Part shown: positions 1 to 7,816 of the stretch, one piece after another
Position numbering within the stretch: the stretch's first letter is position 1
Layout of the letters: each line of letters starts with the position of its first letter
Source of the DNA: Acidobacteriota bacterium
GTDB taxonomy: Bacteria; Acidobacteriota; Vicinamibacteria; Vicinamibacterales; UBA2999
Assembly: GCA_016213695.1 (NCBI GenBank)
Contig: JACQZV010000108.1
Span: forward strand, 1-32,338
Direction of reading: 5' to 3'
DNA length: 32,338 nt
Notes under the pieces: generated by a model
The model's database searches: none
The model's input: only the letters and a program-made list of their open reading frames with translations
Told to the model about the DNA's origin: nothing
Translations under genes and position numbers: made by a program

Positions 1-1
1 C

Positions 2-814
2 GCGTTTCCGACGTCGCACGGCGAGACCGCGCACGCGTTCTACTATCCGCCGCGCAACAGGCACGTTGCGGCGCCTGCAGGCGAGGCGCCGCCGCTCATC
101 GCCATCATCCACGGCGGCCCGACCGCCGCGGCGCATGCAACGCTCGATCTGCAGATTCAGTACTGGACCAGCCGCGGCTTCGCGCTGGTCGACGTCAACT
201 ACCGCGGCAGTTCCGGCTACGGGCGCGCCTATCGCGATCGGCTCAACGGCGAGTGGGGCGTCGTGGACGTCGACGATGTGATCGGCGCCGCGCGGTATCT
301 CGGCGAGTCGGGGCGCGCCGACCCGGCGCGCCTGATCATCCGCGGCGGCAGCGCCGGCGGCTACACCACGCTCGCCGCGCTGACGTTTCGTTCAGGCGTG
401 TTCAGGGCGGGCGCCAGCTACTACGGGATCAGCGATCTCGAAGTGCTCGAGGTTGACACGCACAAGTTCGAGTCGCGCTACTCCCACAGCCTGATCGGCC
501 CGTACCCCGAAGCCCGGGAGCTGTACCGCACGCGATCGCCCATTCACGCCGTCGACCGTCTGGCCTGCCCCCTCATCCTGTTTCAGGGGCTGGAGGACAA
601 GGTCGTGCCGCCGAACCAGTCGGAAATGATGGCCGATGCGATGCGCGCCAAAGGCCTGCCGGTGGCCTACCTGGCCTTTGCAGGCGAGCAGCACGGGTTC
701 CGCCGGGCCGACACGATCGTCCGCTGTCTCGAGGCGGAGCTGTTTTTCTACGGCAGGGTGTTCGGGTTCGTCCCGGCCGACCGGATCGAACCGGTGGCGA
801 TCGACAACCTCTAG
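2..814 (+). CDS. S9 family (prolyl oligopeptidase/DPP4-like) serine peptidase, C-terminal part
   Basis: Only the last 270 residues are present; the frame is open from the left edge, so the beta-propeller and start lie outside the window. What remains is the alpha/beta-hydrolase catalytic domain. An oxyanion HGGP motif is followed by the NYRGSSGYG stretch typical of S9B/S9C enzymes. The nucleophile elbow GGSAGG has its Ser codon at 350-352. The acid lies in GLEDKVVPP near nt 590-610, and the catalytic His in GEQHGF near nt 690. All three triad residues are therefore present. Family members cleave peptides, often after Pro or Ala, and are usually secreted or periplasmic; the signal region cannot be seen here. 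The next gene, a secreted M28 peptidase, starts 34 bp downstream, so a shared role in peptide scavenging is plausible. The family call is firm and the exact specificity is open. Confidence 0.93.
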   Translation, partial: AFPTSHGETAHAFYYPPRNRHVAAPAGEAPPLIAIIHGGPTAAAHATLDLQIQYWTSRGFALVDVNYRGSSGYGRAYRDRLNGEWGVVDVDDVIGAARYLGESGRADPARLIIRGGSAGGYTTLAALTFRSGVFRAGASYYGISDLEVLEVDTHKFESRYSHSLIGPYPEARELYRTRSPIHAVDRLACPLILFQGLEDKVVPPNQSEMMADAMRAKGLPVAYLAFAGEQHGFRRADTIVRCLEAELFFYGRVFGFVPADRIEPVAIDNL

Positions 815-848
815 CGTGCTAGGATTCGGGCGCGCCAAGGCAAGACAT

Positions 849-2501
849 ATGCGAAAAGTGCTGTACGCGCCTGTCCTCCTTCTCGTCGCGGCCGCCGCCG
901 TATCGCCTGCCGCCGAGGAGCGGGTTGATTCGGAGATCTCCTGGAAGATCCGGCAGGAAGCGACCGCCAACTCGAAGATCCTCCAGACCCTGCACATGCT
1001 GACCGACGTCTACGGTCCGCGGCTGACCGGGTCGCCCAACCTCAAGGCGGCCGGGGAGTGGGCGGTCGAGCAGATGCAGGCCTGGGGGCTGCAGAACGGG
1101 CACCTCGAACCGTGGGATTTCGGCCGTGTCGGCTGGACCAACGAGCGGCTCACCGCGCACATCGTGTCGCCGGTGAAAGACGCGCTCGTGGCGGAGGTGC
1201 TGGCGTGGACGCCTGGCACCAGCGGCGTCGTCCGCGCTCCGGCGGTGCAGCTGGCGCTGCCCCCGCGCCCGACGCGCGACGTGCTGGCGACGCATCTGGA
1301 CGAGTTCAAGGACACTGTGCGCGGGCGCATCGTGCTCGTCGGCACGCCGCAGCAGGTGCTCGTGGCGTTCAACCCGCCGGCGCTGCGCCGCGACGACGCC
1401 GACGTGCTGGCGCAGCTGAACGCGCCTCCCGCGCAGGGTCCCCAGCAGCAGCCGCAGCTCCAGCAGGCGCAGCAGCAGACGGGCGGCCAGCCGCCGCCGC
1501 TCACCAACAACCAGATGCAGGAGCAGCTCAACCAGTTCCTGCTGGCGAACGGCGCGCTCGTGCGCATCAACGATGCCGGGCGCGACCACGGGCAGATTCG
1601 GGCGTTTCAGAACGGCACCTACGACGTGGCCAAGGCGCCGCCCACCCTCGTCATGCGCAACGAGGACTACGGCCGCATCTGGCGCCTGCTCGGCGACGGC
1701 CGCGCCGTGGAGCTCGAGTTCGACATCGTCAATCGGACGTACCCGGAGGGACGGACGAGCAACAACGTTGTCGCCGAGATCCCGGGCACCGACAAGGCCG
1801 ACGAAGTCGTGATGCTCGGCGGCCACCTCGACTCCTGGCATGCCGCGACCGGCGCCACCGACAATGCCGTCGGCTGCGCGGTGACGATGGAGGCCGCGCG
1901 GATCCTGGCGGCGATTGGCGTGAAGCCGCGTCGGACCATCCGCCTGGCGCTCTGGAGCGGGGAGGAACAGGGGCTGCTCGGCTCGCAGGCCTACGTGCGC
2001 GAGCACTTCGGCACCTTCGAGCAGCCGAAGCCGGAGTATGCGAAGTTTGCCGGCTATCTGAACATCGACACGGGCACCGGCCGCGCGCGCGGGCTGACGG
2101 TGTTCGGGCCGCCCGCCGCCGGCGACGTGCTGCGCGACGCGGTGGCGCCGCTCAAGGACCTCGGCATCCTCGGCGCCATGACGACCCGCAGCCGGCAGCG
2201 CGGCGGGACCGACTCGACCTCCTTCAACGAGGCGGGGCTTCCCGGCATCAACGTGCTGCAGGACCCGATTCAATACCAGTCCTATTCGTGGCACACCAAC
2301 CTCGACACCTACGAACGGATCGTCGAAGATGATGTGAAGAAGTCGGCGATTGCCATCGCGGCGGCCGTGTATCACCTGGCGATGCGCGACGAGCCGCTGC
2401 CGCGGTTCGCGGCGGGCGAGATGCCGCCGCCGAGGCTCCAGCAACAGCCGGCGCCGCAACCGCAGGCGCCGCCGGCGGCTCAGACCGGTTCGGGGCAGTA
2501 G
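849..2501 (+). CDS. Secreted M28 family zinc metallopeptidase (aminopeptidase-like)
   Basis: A 550-residue protein. I chose ATG 849 because it gives a clean signal peptide ([23 protein letters not shown]); the frame is open further upstream, but that part overlaps the previous gene and looks non-coding. All five di-zinc ligands of M28 are visible: H326 and D338, E373 after the general base E372, D407 and H482 (in SWHTNLDTY). Residues of roughly 130-300 match the position of a PA-type insert. A Gln/Pro-rich loop at about residues 195-220 and a Pro/Gln-rich tail after residue 525 are low complexity and probably extracellular linkers. M28 enzymes release N-terminal amino acids or cleave dipeptides or glutamate-type substrates; the substrate cannot be told here. 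A 9-bp gap to the DUF411 gene suggests co-transcription. Confidence 0.93.
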   Translation: MRKVLYAPVLLLVAAAAVSPAAEERVDSEISWKIRQEATANSKILQTLHMLTDVYGPRLTGSPNLKAAGEWAVEQMQAWGLQNGHLEPWDFGRVGWTNERLTAHIVSPVKDALVAEVLAWTPGTSGVVRAPAVQLALPPRPTRDVLATHLDEFKDTVRGRIVLVGTPQQVLVAFNPPALRRDDADVLAQLNAPPAQGPQQQPQLQQAQQQTGGQPPPLTNNQMQEQLNQFLLANGALVRINDAGRDHGQIRAFQNGTYDVAKAPPTLVMRNEDYGRIWRLLGDGRAVELEFDIVNRTYPEGRTSNNVVAEIPGTDKADEVVMLGGHLDSWHAATGATDNAVGCAVTMEAARILAAIGVKPRRTIRLALWSGEEQGLLGSQAYVREHFGTFEQPKPEYAKFAGYLNIDTGTGRARGLTVFGPPAAGDVLRDAVAPLKDLGILGAMTTRSRQRGGTDSTSFNEAGLPGINVLQDPIQYQSYSWHTNLDTYERIVEDDVKKSAIAIAAAVYHLAMRDEPLPRFAAGEMPPPRLQQQPAPQPQAPPAAQTGSGQ

Positions 2502-2510
2502 GAGGAGTCT

Positions 2511-2963
2511 ATGAAGTCGCGTGTGTTCATCGGAGCGCTGGTGGCGGCGCTCGTCTCACTGAGCGGCCCGGCGCGGGCGCAGCGGCCTGCGCCAACCGTC
2601 GAGGTCTACAAGTCGCCGACGTGCGGCTGCTGCGCCAACTGGGTCAAGCACCTGCAGCAGCACGGGTTCAAGACGCAGGTGACCGAGACCGACGACATCA
2701 CCGGGATCAAGACAAAGAACAAGGTGCCGGCGCGCGTGCAGTCGTGCCACACGGCCATCGTCGACGGCTACGTGCTGGAAGGCCACGTGCCCGCCGCCGA
2801 CCTGCAGCGGCTGCTCAAGGAGCGCCCCGCGGTGCTCGGCCTCGCTGTGCCCGGCATGCCGATCGGATCGCCCGGGATGGAAGTGCCGAACATGAAGGCG
2901 CAGGCGTTTGACGTGATCGCTTTCGACAAGCAGGGGCAGCTCAAGGTCTACGCGTCTCATTAG
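2511..2963 (+). CDS. DUF411 family secreted metal-binding protein (CopG-like)
   Basis: A 150-residue protein with a perfect AGGAGG ribosome site 6 bases before ATG 2511 and a signal peptide ending near ARAQ. The mature part starts with a thioredoxin-like strand and a TCGCC motif (C38, C40, C41), followed by C79-H80 and H92; these are the conserved Cys/His positions of the DUF411 family. Characterised members of this family (CopG of copper-resistance clusters) bind copper through these cysteines in the periplasm. The C-terminal third is Met-rich (MPIGSPGMEVPNM), which would also suit Cu(I). No copper ATPase or multicopper oxidase gene lies nearby, so a copper role is family inference. It probably shares a transcript with the M28 peptidase. 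Confidence 0.9.
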   Translation: MKSRVFIGALVAALVSLSGPARAQRPAPTVEVYKSPTCGCCANWVKHLQQHGFKTQVTETDDITGIKTKNKVPARVQSCHTAIVDGYVLEGHVPAADLQRLLKERPAVLGLAVPGMPIGSPGMEVPNMKAQAFDVIAFDKQGQLKVYASH

Positions 2964-2990
2964 GCTTCAGGCTTCGGGCTTCAGGCCTCA
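2963..2990 (+). repeat. Degenerate heptamer tandem repeat, GGCYTCR type
   Basis: Immediately after the DUF411 stop codon there are four 7-bp units: GGCTTCA, GGCTTCG, GGCTTCA, GGCCTCA. The tract ends just before the GGAGGT ribosome site of the next gene. The same unit occurs reverse-complemented at 3564-3586 and again at 13192-13220, so this is a dispersed short tandem repeat and not chance low complexity. Function unknown. Confidence 0.7.
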
Positions 2991-3008
2991 GCCTGTGGGA
3001 GGTGTCTG

Positions 3009-3566
3009 GTGGTTGCACTGACGGCGCTGTGGCTTCCCATTCTGGTCTCGGCGGTGTTCGTCTTCCTGGCGAGCGCTCTCATCCACATGGCGCTCGGCTA
3101 TCACGCGGCCGACTACGGCCGCGCGCCGTCGGAGGACGCGGTGATGGATGCGCTGCGCGGATTCTCCATTCCGCCCGGCGACTACATGCTGCCGTGCCCC
3201 GGGCGGACGGGCGGTCGCGACCCTGAGTTCGCCGCGAAGCACAAGAAAGGCCCGGTGGTCATCATGACCGTGCTTCCCGCCGGCGACATGCGGATGGGAA
3301 AGCAGCTCGTCATGTGGTTTGTGTACTGCCTCGTCGTGGGGCTGTTTGCCGGCTATCTGACGAGCCGCGCCCAGCCGGCCGGTGCGCCGTATCTGGAGGT
3401 GTTCCGGTTTGCCTCCACGGTTGCCTTCGCCGGGTACGCCCTGGCGCTCTGGCCGCTCTCCATCTGGTATCGCCGTCAGTTGGGAACGACGATCCGGTCG
3501 ACCGTCGACGGACTGATCTACAGCCTGCTCACCGGCGGCGCGTTCGGCTGGCTGTGGCCCTCCTGA
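3009..3566 (+). CDS. Small integral membrane protein, function unknown
   Basis: A 185-residue protein starting at GTG 3009, with a strong GGAGGT site at 2998-3003. Four hydrophobic segments are visible: about residues 5-28, 100-120, 132-155 and 163-183. A hydrophilic region sits between the first and second helices; it contains a LPCPG stretch followed by a lysine-rich KHKKGPVV segment, and its side of the membrane is uncertain. I do not recognise a named domain. Similar four-helix proteins are common as hypotheticals in Acidobacteriota and Bacteroidota. It is bracketed by inverted copies of a heptamer repeat (2963-2990 and 3564-3586), and the second copy overlaps its last codons. It may belong with the YciI-like gene downstream, but nothing ties it to a pathway. 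Confidence 0.8.
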   Translation: MVALTALWLPILVSAVFVFLASALIHMALGYHAADYGRAPSEDAVMDALRGFSIPPGDYMLPCPGRTGGRDPEFAAKHKKGPVVIMTVLPAGDMRMGKQLVMWFVYCLVVGLFAGYLTSRAQPAGAPYLEVFRFASTVAFAGYALALWPLSIWYRRQLGTTIRSTVDGLIYSLLTGGAFGWLWPS

Positions 3567-3586
3567 AGCCCACAGCCCGAAGCCTG
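3564..3586 (-). repeat. Heptamer tandem repeat, inverted copy
   Basis: On the plus strand the units read TGAAGCC, CACAGCC, CGAAGCC; read on the minus strand they are GGCTTCG, GGCTGTG, GGCTTCA, the same unit as the tract at 2963-2990 in opposite orientation. The copy overlaps the stop codon of the upstream membrane protein and runs up to the ATG of the next gene. Confidence 0.6.
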
Positions 3587-3892
3587 ATGCACTATCTCCT
3601 GTTTTACGACGTCGTGGACGATTACGTGACGCGGCGTGCGCCGTTTCGGGCCCTGCACCTCGCGCACGCGCGCGAGGCGGTGGCGCGGGGCGAGCTCGTG
3701 CTCGGCGGCGCCTTTGCCAATCCGCCCGACGGGGCGGTGCTGCTTTTCCGCGGGTCGTCGCCCGCGGTGGCCGAGAAGTTCGCGACGAGCGACCCTTACG
3801 TGAAGAACGGCCTCGTCCGAAACTGGCGCGTGCGCGAGTGGACCACGGTCGTCGGGCCGGGCGCGGAAGCGCCGGTGCCGGATCGCCCGTGA
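3587..3892 (+). CDS. YciI-like (YCII-related) protein
   Basis: A 101-residue protein that matches the YCII-related ferredoxin-like fold along its whole length. It opens with the strand MHYLLFYDVVDDY, followed by a helix containing HLAHARE, then GELVLGGAFANPPDGAVLLF, and ends with the typical SDPYVKNGLVRNWRVREW block (the DPY/NGL pattern seen in YciI proteins). The family is small and dimeric; some members act as muconolactone-isomerase-like or dehalogenase-associated enzymes, but most have no known reaction. ATG 3587 is the only sensible start. The stop codon overlaps the GTG of the next gene by 4 bp (GTGA), so the two are almost certainly translated from one message. Confidence 0.88.
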   Translation: MHYLLFYDVVDDYVTRRAPFRALHLAHAREAVARGELVLGGAFANPPDGAVLLFRGSSPAVAEKFATSDPYVKNGLVRNWRVREWTTVVGPGAEAPVPDRP

Positions 3893-5142
3893 CGCCCCCG
3901 GCGGTCCCCGACCCGCCGCCGTCGGCTGCGGCCGCGCCCCGCGGGCGCATCGAATCGATCGATCTGCTGCGCGGGCTCGTGATGGTCGTGATGGTGCTCG
4001 ACCACACGCGCGACTTCGTCCATGCCGGCGCGCTCCGATTCGACCCGACCGATCTGACGCAGACCACGCTCGCGCTCTTCCTGACGCGCTGGGTGACCCA
4101 CTTCTGCGCGCCGGCCTTCGTCTTTCTCGCCGGTACGGCGGCGTACCTGCAGAAGGCGCGCGGCCTGCCGCGCGCCGCGCTGTCGCGCTTTCTGCTGACG
4201 CGCGGGCTGTGGCTCGTGCTCCTGGAGTTCACGGTCGTGCGCGGCGGTACGTGGTTCAACCTCGATTACAGCTTTCTCGGCGTGGCGCAGGTGATCTGGG
4301 TGCTTGGCGTGTCGATGGTGGCGCTCTCGGCGCTCGTGTACCTGCCGCTTGCCGCCATTGCCGCCGTCGGCCTCGCCATGGTCGCGCTGCACAACGGCCT
4401 GGACGGTGTCCGCGTGGAGGAATGGCACGGTCCCGGATCGGCCGTGCCGGGCCTGGCGGCCAGGATCTGGATCCTGCTGCACCAACCCGGGTCGCTCGTG
4501 CCGATTGCGGGTGCGGGCGGACCGATCGTGTGGGTGGTCTATCCGCTGGTGCCGTGGATTGGCGTCATGGCTGCCGGCTATGCCTGTGGCGGTCTCTACA
4601 CGCGCGAGGGCCCGCGCCGGGTGCAGTGGCTTGTCCGGCTGGGCGCCGCGTTCACCGTCCTGTTCGTGGCCTTGCGGCTCTCGAACCTCTACGGCGATCC
4701 CCATCCCTGGTCGGCCCAGGCCACGCCGTTCTGGACGCTCCTCTCGTTTGTGAATACGACGAAATATCCGCCCTCGCTGCTGTTCCTGCTGATGACGCTC
4801 GGGCCGTCGCTGCTGCTGGCGTGGCTCGACGGGCGCGGCGTTCGCGGCGGAGCGGGTCGCGCGCTCGTCATGTTCGGGCGCGTGCCGCTCTTCTTCTACC
4901 TGCTGCAGTGGCCGCTCGCGCACGCGGCGGCGGTCGGCGCGACGCGGCTGGCGGGGAAGGACACCGGGTATCTCTTCAGCAGCCCGCCGGCATTCCCGGC
5001 GACGGCGCCGCCCGACGCGGGATTTCCGCTCGGCGTCGTGTACGTGTGCTGGGCGGCGGTGATCGTCGTGCTCTTCTTTGTCTGCCGGTGGTTTGCGGAC
5101 GTCAAGCGCCGCAACCCGTCGCCCCTGCTGCGGTACCTCTAA
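3889..5142 (+). CDS. DUF1624-type membrane protein (heparan-alpha-glucosaminide N-acetyltransferase-like)
   Basis: A 417-residue polytopic membrane protein. GTG 3889 is chosen because it overlaps the previous stop as GTGA and removes an unlikely Gly/Arg-rich extension. After a Pro/Ala-rich N-terminus comes the family signature SIDLLRGLVMVVMVLDHTRDF (first helix with the conserved D-H pair), then TRWVTHFCAPAFVFLAGTAAYL, and about ten further hydrophobic segments. DUF1624/HGSNAT-like proteins are related to membrane acyltransferases that move acetyl groups from acetyl-CoA onto sugars across the membrane; the substrate is unknown here. A second, shorter family member lies at 12006-13088. The gene ends just where the integron remnant begins, so the island was inserted directly behind it. 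Confidence 0.87.
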   Translation: MTPPAVPDPPPSAAAAPRGRIESIDLLRGLVMVVMVLDHTRDFVHAGALRFDPTDLTQTTLALFLTRWVTHFCAPAFVFLAGTAAYLQKARGLPRAALSRFLLTRGLWLVLLEFTVVRGGTWFNLDYSFLGVAQVIWVLGVSMVALSALVYLPLAAIAAVGLAMVALHNGLDGVRVEEWHGPGSAVPGLAARIWILLHQPGSLVPIAGAGGPIVWVVYPLVPWIGVMAAGYACGGLYTREGPRRVQWLVRLGAAFTVLFVALRLSNLYGDPHPWSAQATPFWTLLSFVNTTKYPPSLLFLLMTLGPSLLLAWLDGRGVRGGAGRALVMFGRVPLFFYLLQWPLAHAAAVGATRLAGKDTGYLFSSPPAFPATAPPDAGFPLGVVYVCWAAVIVVLFFVCRWFADVKRRNPSPLLRYL

Positions 5143-5149
5143 GCGGACA

Positions 5150-6051
5150 CACCGTCCCAGGCTGCTCGCTCGCGTGCGGGACCATCCGGGTGCGTCACTA
5201 CAGCCGCCGGACCGAGGAGGCGTACGTCTATTGGATCCGGCGCTACATCGTGTTCCACGGGAAGGCGCATCCGTCGACCCTGGGCGCTACGGAGATTTCC
5301 GCGTTTCTGACCTGGCTGGCGGTACGGCAACACGTCAGCGCGTCGACGCAGAACCAGGCGTTGAGCGCGTCCGCGGGCGCGCACGCCGGAGCGTCTGCCG
5401 GTCATCCTGAGCCGCGGGGAGGTGGCCACCGTTGTGACGCGGCTCACGGGGACCATGAAACTGGTGGTTCTGCTGTTGTATGGTGCAGGTCTTCGGCTAC
5501 GGGAATGCCTCGAGTTGCGTGTCAAGGACGTGGACTTCGATCGCGGTGAGATCGTGGTTCGACAGGGCAAGGGGCACAAGGATCGCGTGACGATGTTGCC
5601 GTCGGCGGCGAAGGTGCCGCTGTCGTCGCACCTGAACGTCGTCCGGCGCCAGCATCACGACGATCTGGCGCACGGGTTCGGCCGCGTCGTCCTGCCGTAT
5701 GCGATTGGACGCAAGTACGTCACCGCGGCCGCCGACTGGCGGTGGCAGTGTGTGTTTCCAGCGGCGCGGATCTGCCGCGATCCGCAGTTCGGTCCGCCCT
5801 CTCGATATCACGTGCACGAATCGGTCGTGCAGCGCGCGGTCGCGGACGCGGTTCGGCACGCTGGGGTCACCAAGCGTGTGAGCTGCCATACGTTTCGGCA
5901 CGCGTGTGCCACCCACTTGATCGAGGACGGCTACGACATCCGGACCGTGCAAGAGCTGCTGGGGCATCGTGACGTGAGCACGACGATGATCTACACGCAC
6001 GTGCTGAACCGGGGCGGGCTGGGAGTCAGGAGTCCGGCCGATCGACTGTGA
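5150..6051 (+). pseudogene. intI: Integron integrase (IntI-type tyrosine recombinase), broken
   Basis: The protein can be rebuilt only by changing frame twice. Frame 2 gives RPRLLARVRD (about nt 5156-5185). Frame 0 then gives IRVRHYSRRTEEAYVYWIRR through STQNQALSA (5187-5364). Frame 1 continues from [19 protein letters not shown] (about 5365) to the stop at 6051. Compared with typical IntI proteins, about 20 residues (the LLFLYREVL-like stretch) are missing at the second break, and no start codon remains at the 5' end. The C-terminal half is intact: the R of GAGLRLRE, K of GKGHKDR, H-R of CHTFRH, H of LLGHRD and Y of TTMIYTHV are all present. The stretch [10 protein letters not shown]...HESVVQRAV is the extra insert that separates IntI from XerC/D, and the ending [15 protein letters not shown] is also IntI-like. 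It is transcribed toward the cassettes, the reverse of class 1 integrons. Confidence 0.88.
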
Positions 6052-6360
6052 CCGCGGATACGCGCGGGCGTCGCACATATTCTGGAGATGCGTGCATCTG
6101 GCGCGGAGCCGCGATGGTCTTGAGGCGTAAGGTCTTACCGGCGGGGGCCGCACGCGCACAGCCTGCGGATACGTGCAGCCCGTCGCACATATCCACAGAC
6201 TTCGTGGGTTTGGCGGGCGGTTGCCGTATCGGCGTTCCACGTAACCACGGACGGGCGTGGCCCCTGCTTCTGCTAGACTCGCCTCGCGTTGAGTGGGTTG
6301 GGACGATCGAGCGCGTTCTTGCCTGGTCGCGGTTACGGTCGCCCGAGATGCCGACAAGTA
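6052..6360. other. Non-coding leader between integrase and first cassette (candidate attI region)
   Basis: About 310 bp without a convincing gene; a 105-codon open frame overlaps it, but its composition is not protein-like. It lies exactly where attI is expected when the integrase points at the array. It contains an imperfect direct repeat (6054-6080 and 6165-6192) and a TGCTAGACT sequence at 6272-6280 that resembles an extended -10 element, without a good -35. attI sequences are not conserved between integrons, so this is positional inference. Confidence 0.4.
6054..6192 (+). repeat. Imperfect direct repeat pair, 27/28 bp, in the integron leader
   Basis: Copy 1 spans 6054-6080 and copy 2 spans 6165-6192. 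They share GCGGATACG at the left and an exact 12-mer CGTCGCACATAT at the right (6069-6080 and 6181-6192), with a few differences and one extra base between. In class 1 attI sites direct repeats act as extra integrase binding sites, and these copies may be the equivalent; spacing here is about 112 bp, longer than in attI1. Confidence 0.65.
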
Positions 6361-6367
6361 GTTAGGC
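6361..6367 (+). other. Integron core site GTTAGGC (recombination junction before first cassette)
   Basis: The heptamer GTTAGGC fits the consensus GTTRRRY, the point where cassettes join attI or a preceding attC. It lies at the start of the first cassette, downstream of the integrase. No partner inverse core (RYYYAAC) was found within about 150 bp upstream, which fits an attI junction better than an attC. Confidence 0.5.
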
Positions 6368-6435
6368 CGACGAACGGCTGCCACTCAGGCTTGGAGCACT
6401 ATGTGATCAATGCGACCTGGCACAGGGGCCATCCT

Positions 6436-6612
6436 ATGCCCGCGCACGCCACGCCCCAGCAGCGCCTGAAGTGGCACCTCGCGCATGTGAAGGCGTGCGG
6501 CTGCCGGACACTCACCGCGTCAATGCTCGGCGAGCTCCGACGCCGCGCCCAGAAGCCGGCTGCCACGCGGCGTCTGACCTCGCTCGTGCCGGCCCGTAGA
6601 CGAGGCCGCTAG
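6436..6612 (+). CDS. Small cassette-borne protein with HxxH and CxC residues, unknown function
   Basis: A 58-residue basic protein. ATG 6436 has an AGGGG site at 6424-6428, seven bases upstream; the frame is open farther upstream, but that would cross the core site at 6361. The middle reads LKWHLAHVKACGCRTL, placing H14, H17, C21 and C23 along one helix, an arrangement that could bind a metal but matches no named domain I know. The tail is Arg/Ala-rich. It is the first gene of the first cassette, 25 bp ahead of a membrane protein gene in the same cassette. Short unknown proteins are the usual cargo of chromosomal integrons. Reality as a gene is moderately supported by the ribosome site and position. 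Confidence 0.55.
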   Translation: MPAHATPQQRLKWHLAHVKACGCRTLTASMLGELRRRAQKPAATRRLTSLVPARRRGR

Positions 6613-6637
6613 CCCACGATTACTGGAGCCGCCACAA

Positions 6638-7033
6638 ATGAAGCGTCCGCTAGGTGCTGGTCTCGCGATACTGGTGGCGTGGGCGCTGATCGATGCCTTC
6701 ATGCACCGACTCTTCCTGGCTCCAATCTACGAAGCCAGCGCCAGTCTGTGGCGCCCATTCGACCAGATGAACGTTGCTCTCATCTATGCCGTGACCTTCG
6801 TGTTGATCGGAGTCTTCGTGAGCGTCTACCGGCTACTGGTCCGGCCCAAGTCGCTTGGCACAGGCGTGGCTCTCGGGGCGTTCGTGGGGCTCGCGTTGGG
6901 TATCGCGGCAGGGTTCGGCACCTTCATTCACATGCCAATTCCGCTTCCGTTGGCATGGGGGTGGCTCTTTGCTGGATGGTTGAAAGGCCTCGTGGCCGGC
7001 GGAATTGTGGGAGCGATAATCGTAGATAGCTGA
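6638..7033 (+). CDS. Four-helix membrane protein, cassette cargo, unknown function
   Basis: A 131-residue protein with GGAG about 9 bases before ATG 6638. Four hydrophobic segments are visible: roughly residues 5-24, 46-66, 75-97 and 102-128. The N-terminal stretch ALIDAFMHRLFLAPIYEAS with LWRP after it, and a glycine-rich last helix, resemble the layout of the protein at 8556-8978, so the two may be distant relatives; that is my reading and not an alignment. Base composition is lower in GC than the surrounding chromosome. The gene ends 21 bp before the attC-like site at 7055, the normal arrangement for a cassette gene. No enzymatic motif is visible. Confidence 0.8.
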   Translation: MKRPLGAGLAILVAWALIDAFMHRLFLAPIYEASASLWRPFDQMNVALIYAVTFVLIGVFVSVYRLLVRPKSLGTGVALGAFVGLALGIAAGFGTFIHMPIPLPLAWGWLFAGWLKGLVAGGIVGAIIVDS

Positions 7034-7054
7034 TGCGCCTCGAAACAACCTGCG

Positions 7055-7194
7055 GCCTAACAAGCGTATATGGACTCCTCCCGGAAGTCAGCAAGGAAAC
7101 GACGATCGAAGCGGTGACAAGATCGGATGCAGTCGTATATCCGGCCTGTTGTGAAGCGGTCGTTGCGGCGCGCGGTTCATTTGAACCGTTGGGC
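7055..7194 (+). other. attC-like site of the first cassette (140 bp)
   Basis: An inverse core GCCTAAC (7055-7061, fits RYYYAAC) and a core GTTGGGC (7188-7194, fits GTTRRRY) lie 140 bp apart in the right order, inside the known attC length range and just after a cassette gene. The arms next to the cores pair poorly, and near the right end there is a local hairpin CGGTTCA-TT-TGAACCG. It may be a long or degenerate attC; the core pair and position are the main support. Confidence 0.6.
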
Positions 7195-7256
7195 CGACGA
7201 AACCAAAGGCACACTTGGTTGCAGGGCGATGCTCCAAGAGTTCGACAGGCCGGTGG

Positions 7257-7262
7257 TATAGT
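7257..7262 (+). promoter_or_regulatory. -10 element TATAGT of a leaderless promoter for the TA cassette
   Basis: TATAGT is followed by exactly six bases (ccgacc) and then the ATG at 7269, so transcription would begin at or next to the start codon. No Shine-Dalgarno sequence precedes the ATG. The -35 is unclear. Toxin-antitoxin cassettes often bring their own promoter. Confidence 0.55.
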
Positions 7263-7268
7263 CCGACC

Positions 7269-7511
7269 ATGTCACATTCCCTGCCGTGGCCGCCCCCTGG
7301 GTTCGACGCGCTTCCGGTCGAAGACCAGATCGACTACGTGCAATCGCTCTGGGATCGCATCGCGGCGAATGTCGACCAGGTACCGCTTCAGCAGTGGCAA
7401 CAAGCCCTCCTCGAAGAGCGACTCGCGGCACATCGCCGATCCCCTGAGGAAGCCCGACCTTGGCAGGAGGTGATTGAACGAGTACAGCAACGCCTCCGCG
7501 CCGGTCAGTAG
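7269..7511 (+). CDS. Addiction-module antitoxin-type protein (TIGR02574/PF09720-like)
   Basis: An 80-residue protein. Residues from about 10 on match the addiction-module component family: LPVEDQIDYVQSLWDRIAAN, then a loop and EERLAAHRRSPEEARPWQEVIERVQQRL, the usual LDxRLAxxxxxPxxxxxWxEV pattern. These proteins neutralise ParE/RelE-type toxins encoded next door. ATG 7269 is preferred over an upstream in-frame start because the family begins here and a TATAGT box sits six bases before it. The stop codon is directly followed by the toxin ATG, with zero spacing. It is the first gene of the second cassette. Confidence 0.88.
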   Translation: MSHSLPWPPPGFDALPVEDQIDYVQSLWDRIAANVDQVPLQQWQQALLEERLAAHRRSPEEARPWQEVIERVQQRLRAGQ

Positions 7512-7805
7512 ATGCCGCTGCTCGAGGTTCGACCTGAGGCAGAAATCGATGCCCTCGAAGCGGCATCGTGGTACGACGGCGAGCGGGAGGGCCTCGGGAC
7601 GGAATTCCTCGTTGAACTTCGCACAACGTTTGCGCGGATCGAGGAAGAACCGTTGCGTTTTCCGCTCGTCTTTCGGGAGTTTCGGCGGGCCATTCTCCAC
7701 CGGTTTCCGTTCGGCGTGTTCTTCATCGTCGAGGCCGAGATCGCAATCGTTCTAGCCATCACGCACCTGCATCGGCATCCGAGTGTTTGGCAGACACGAG
7801 CGTAA
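7512..7805 (+). CDS. ParE/RelE superfamily toxin
   Basis: A 97-residue protein with the ParE-type layout: VRPEAEIDALEAASWYDGEREGLGTEFL (the helical hairpin with the WYDxxxxGLGxxF signature), then FARIEEEPLRFPLVFREFRRAILHRFPFGVFFIVE and the closing strands IAIVLAITHLHRHPSVW. This is the usual partner of PF09720-type antitoxins. Family toxins poison DNA gyrase (ParE) or cleave mRNA (RelE); the sequence resembles the ParE branch, but the target cannot be settled from sequence. The gene is complete, without frameshift, unlike the integrase and the MntA/HepT pair nearby. It ends 11 bp before a well-formed attC site. Confidence 0.92.
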   Translation: MPLLEVRPEAEIDALEAASWYDGEREGLGTEFLVELRTTFARIEEEPLRFPLVFREFRRAILHRFPFGVFFIVEAEIAIVLAITHLHRHPSVWQTRA

Positions 7806-7816
7806 ACACCGCGGCG

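Noticed and set aside
819..2459. Long minus-strand open frame opposite the M28 gene
   Set aside because: It lies wholly antisense to a gene with complete catalytic motifs and has an Arg/His/Leu-rich composition with no domain; it is a high-GC shadow.
6288..6294. GTTGAGT as the attI core
   Set aside because: It fits the loose consensus, but GTTAGGC at 6361 is a much better core and sits closer to the first cassette gene.
6048..6365. 105-codon plus-strand frame after the integrase
   Set aside because: It overlaps the integrase stop and the core site, has no ribosome site and a composition unlike a protein; the region is better explained as the integron leader.
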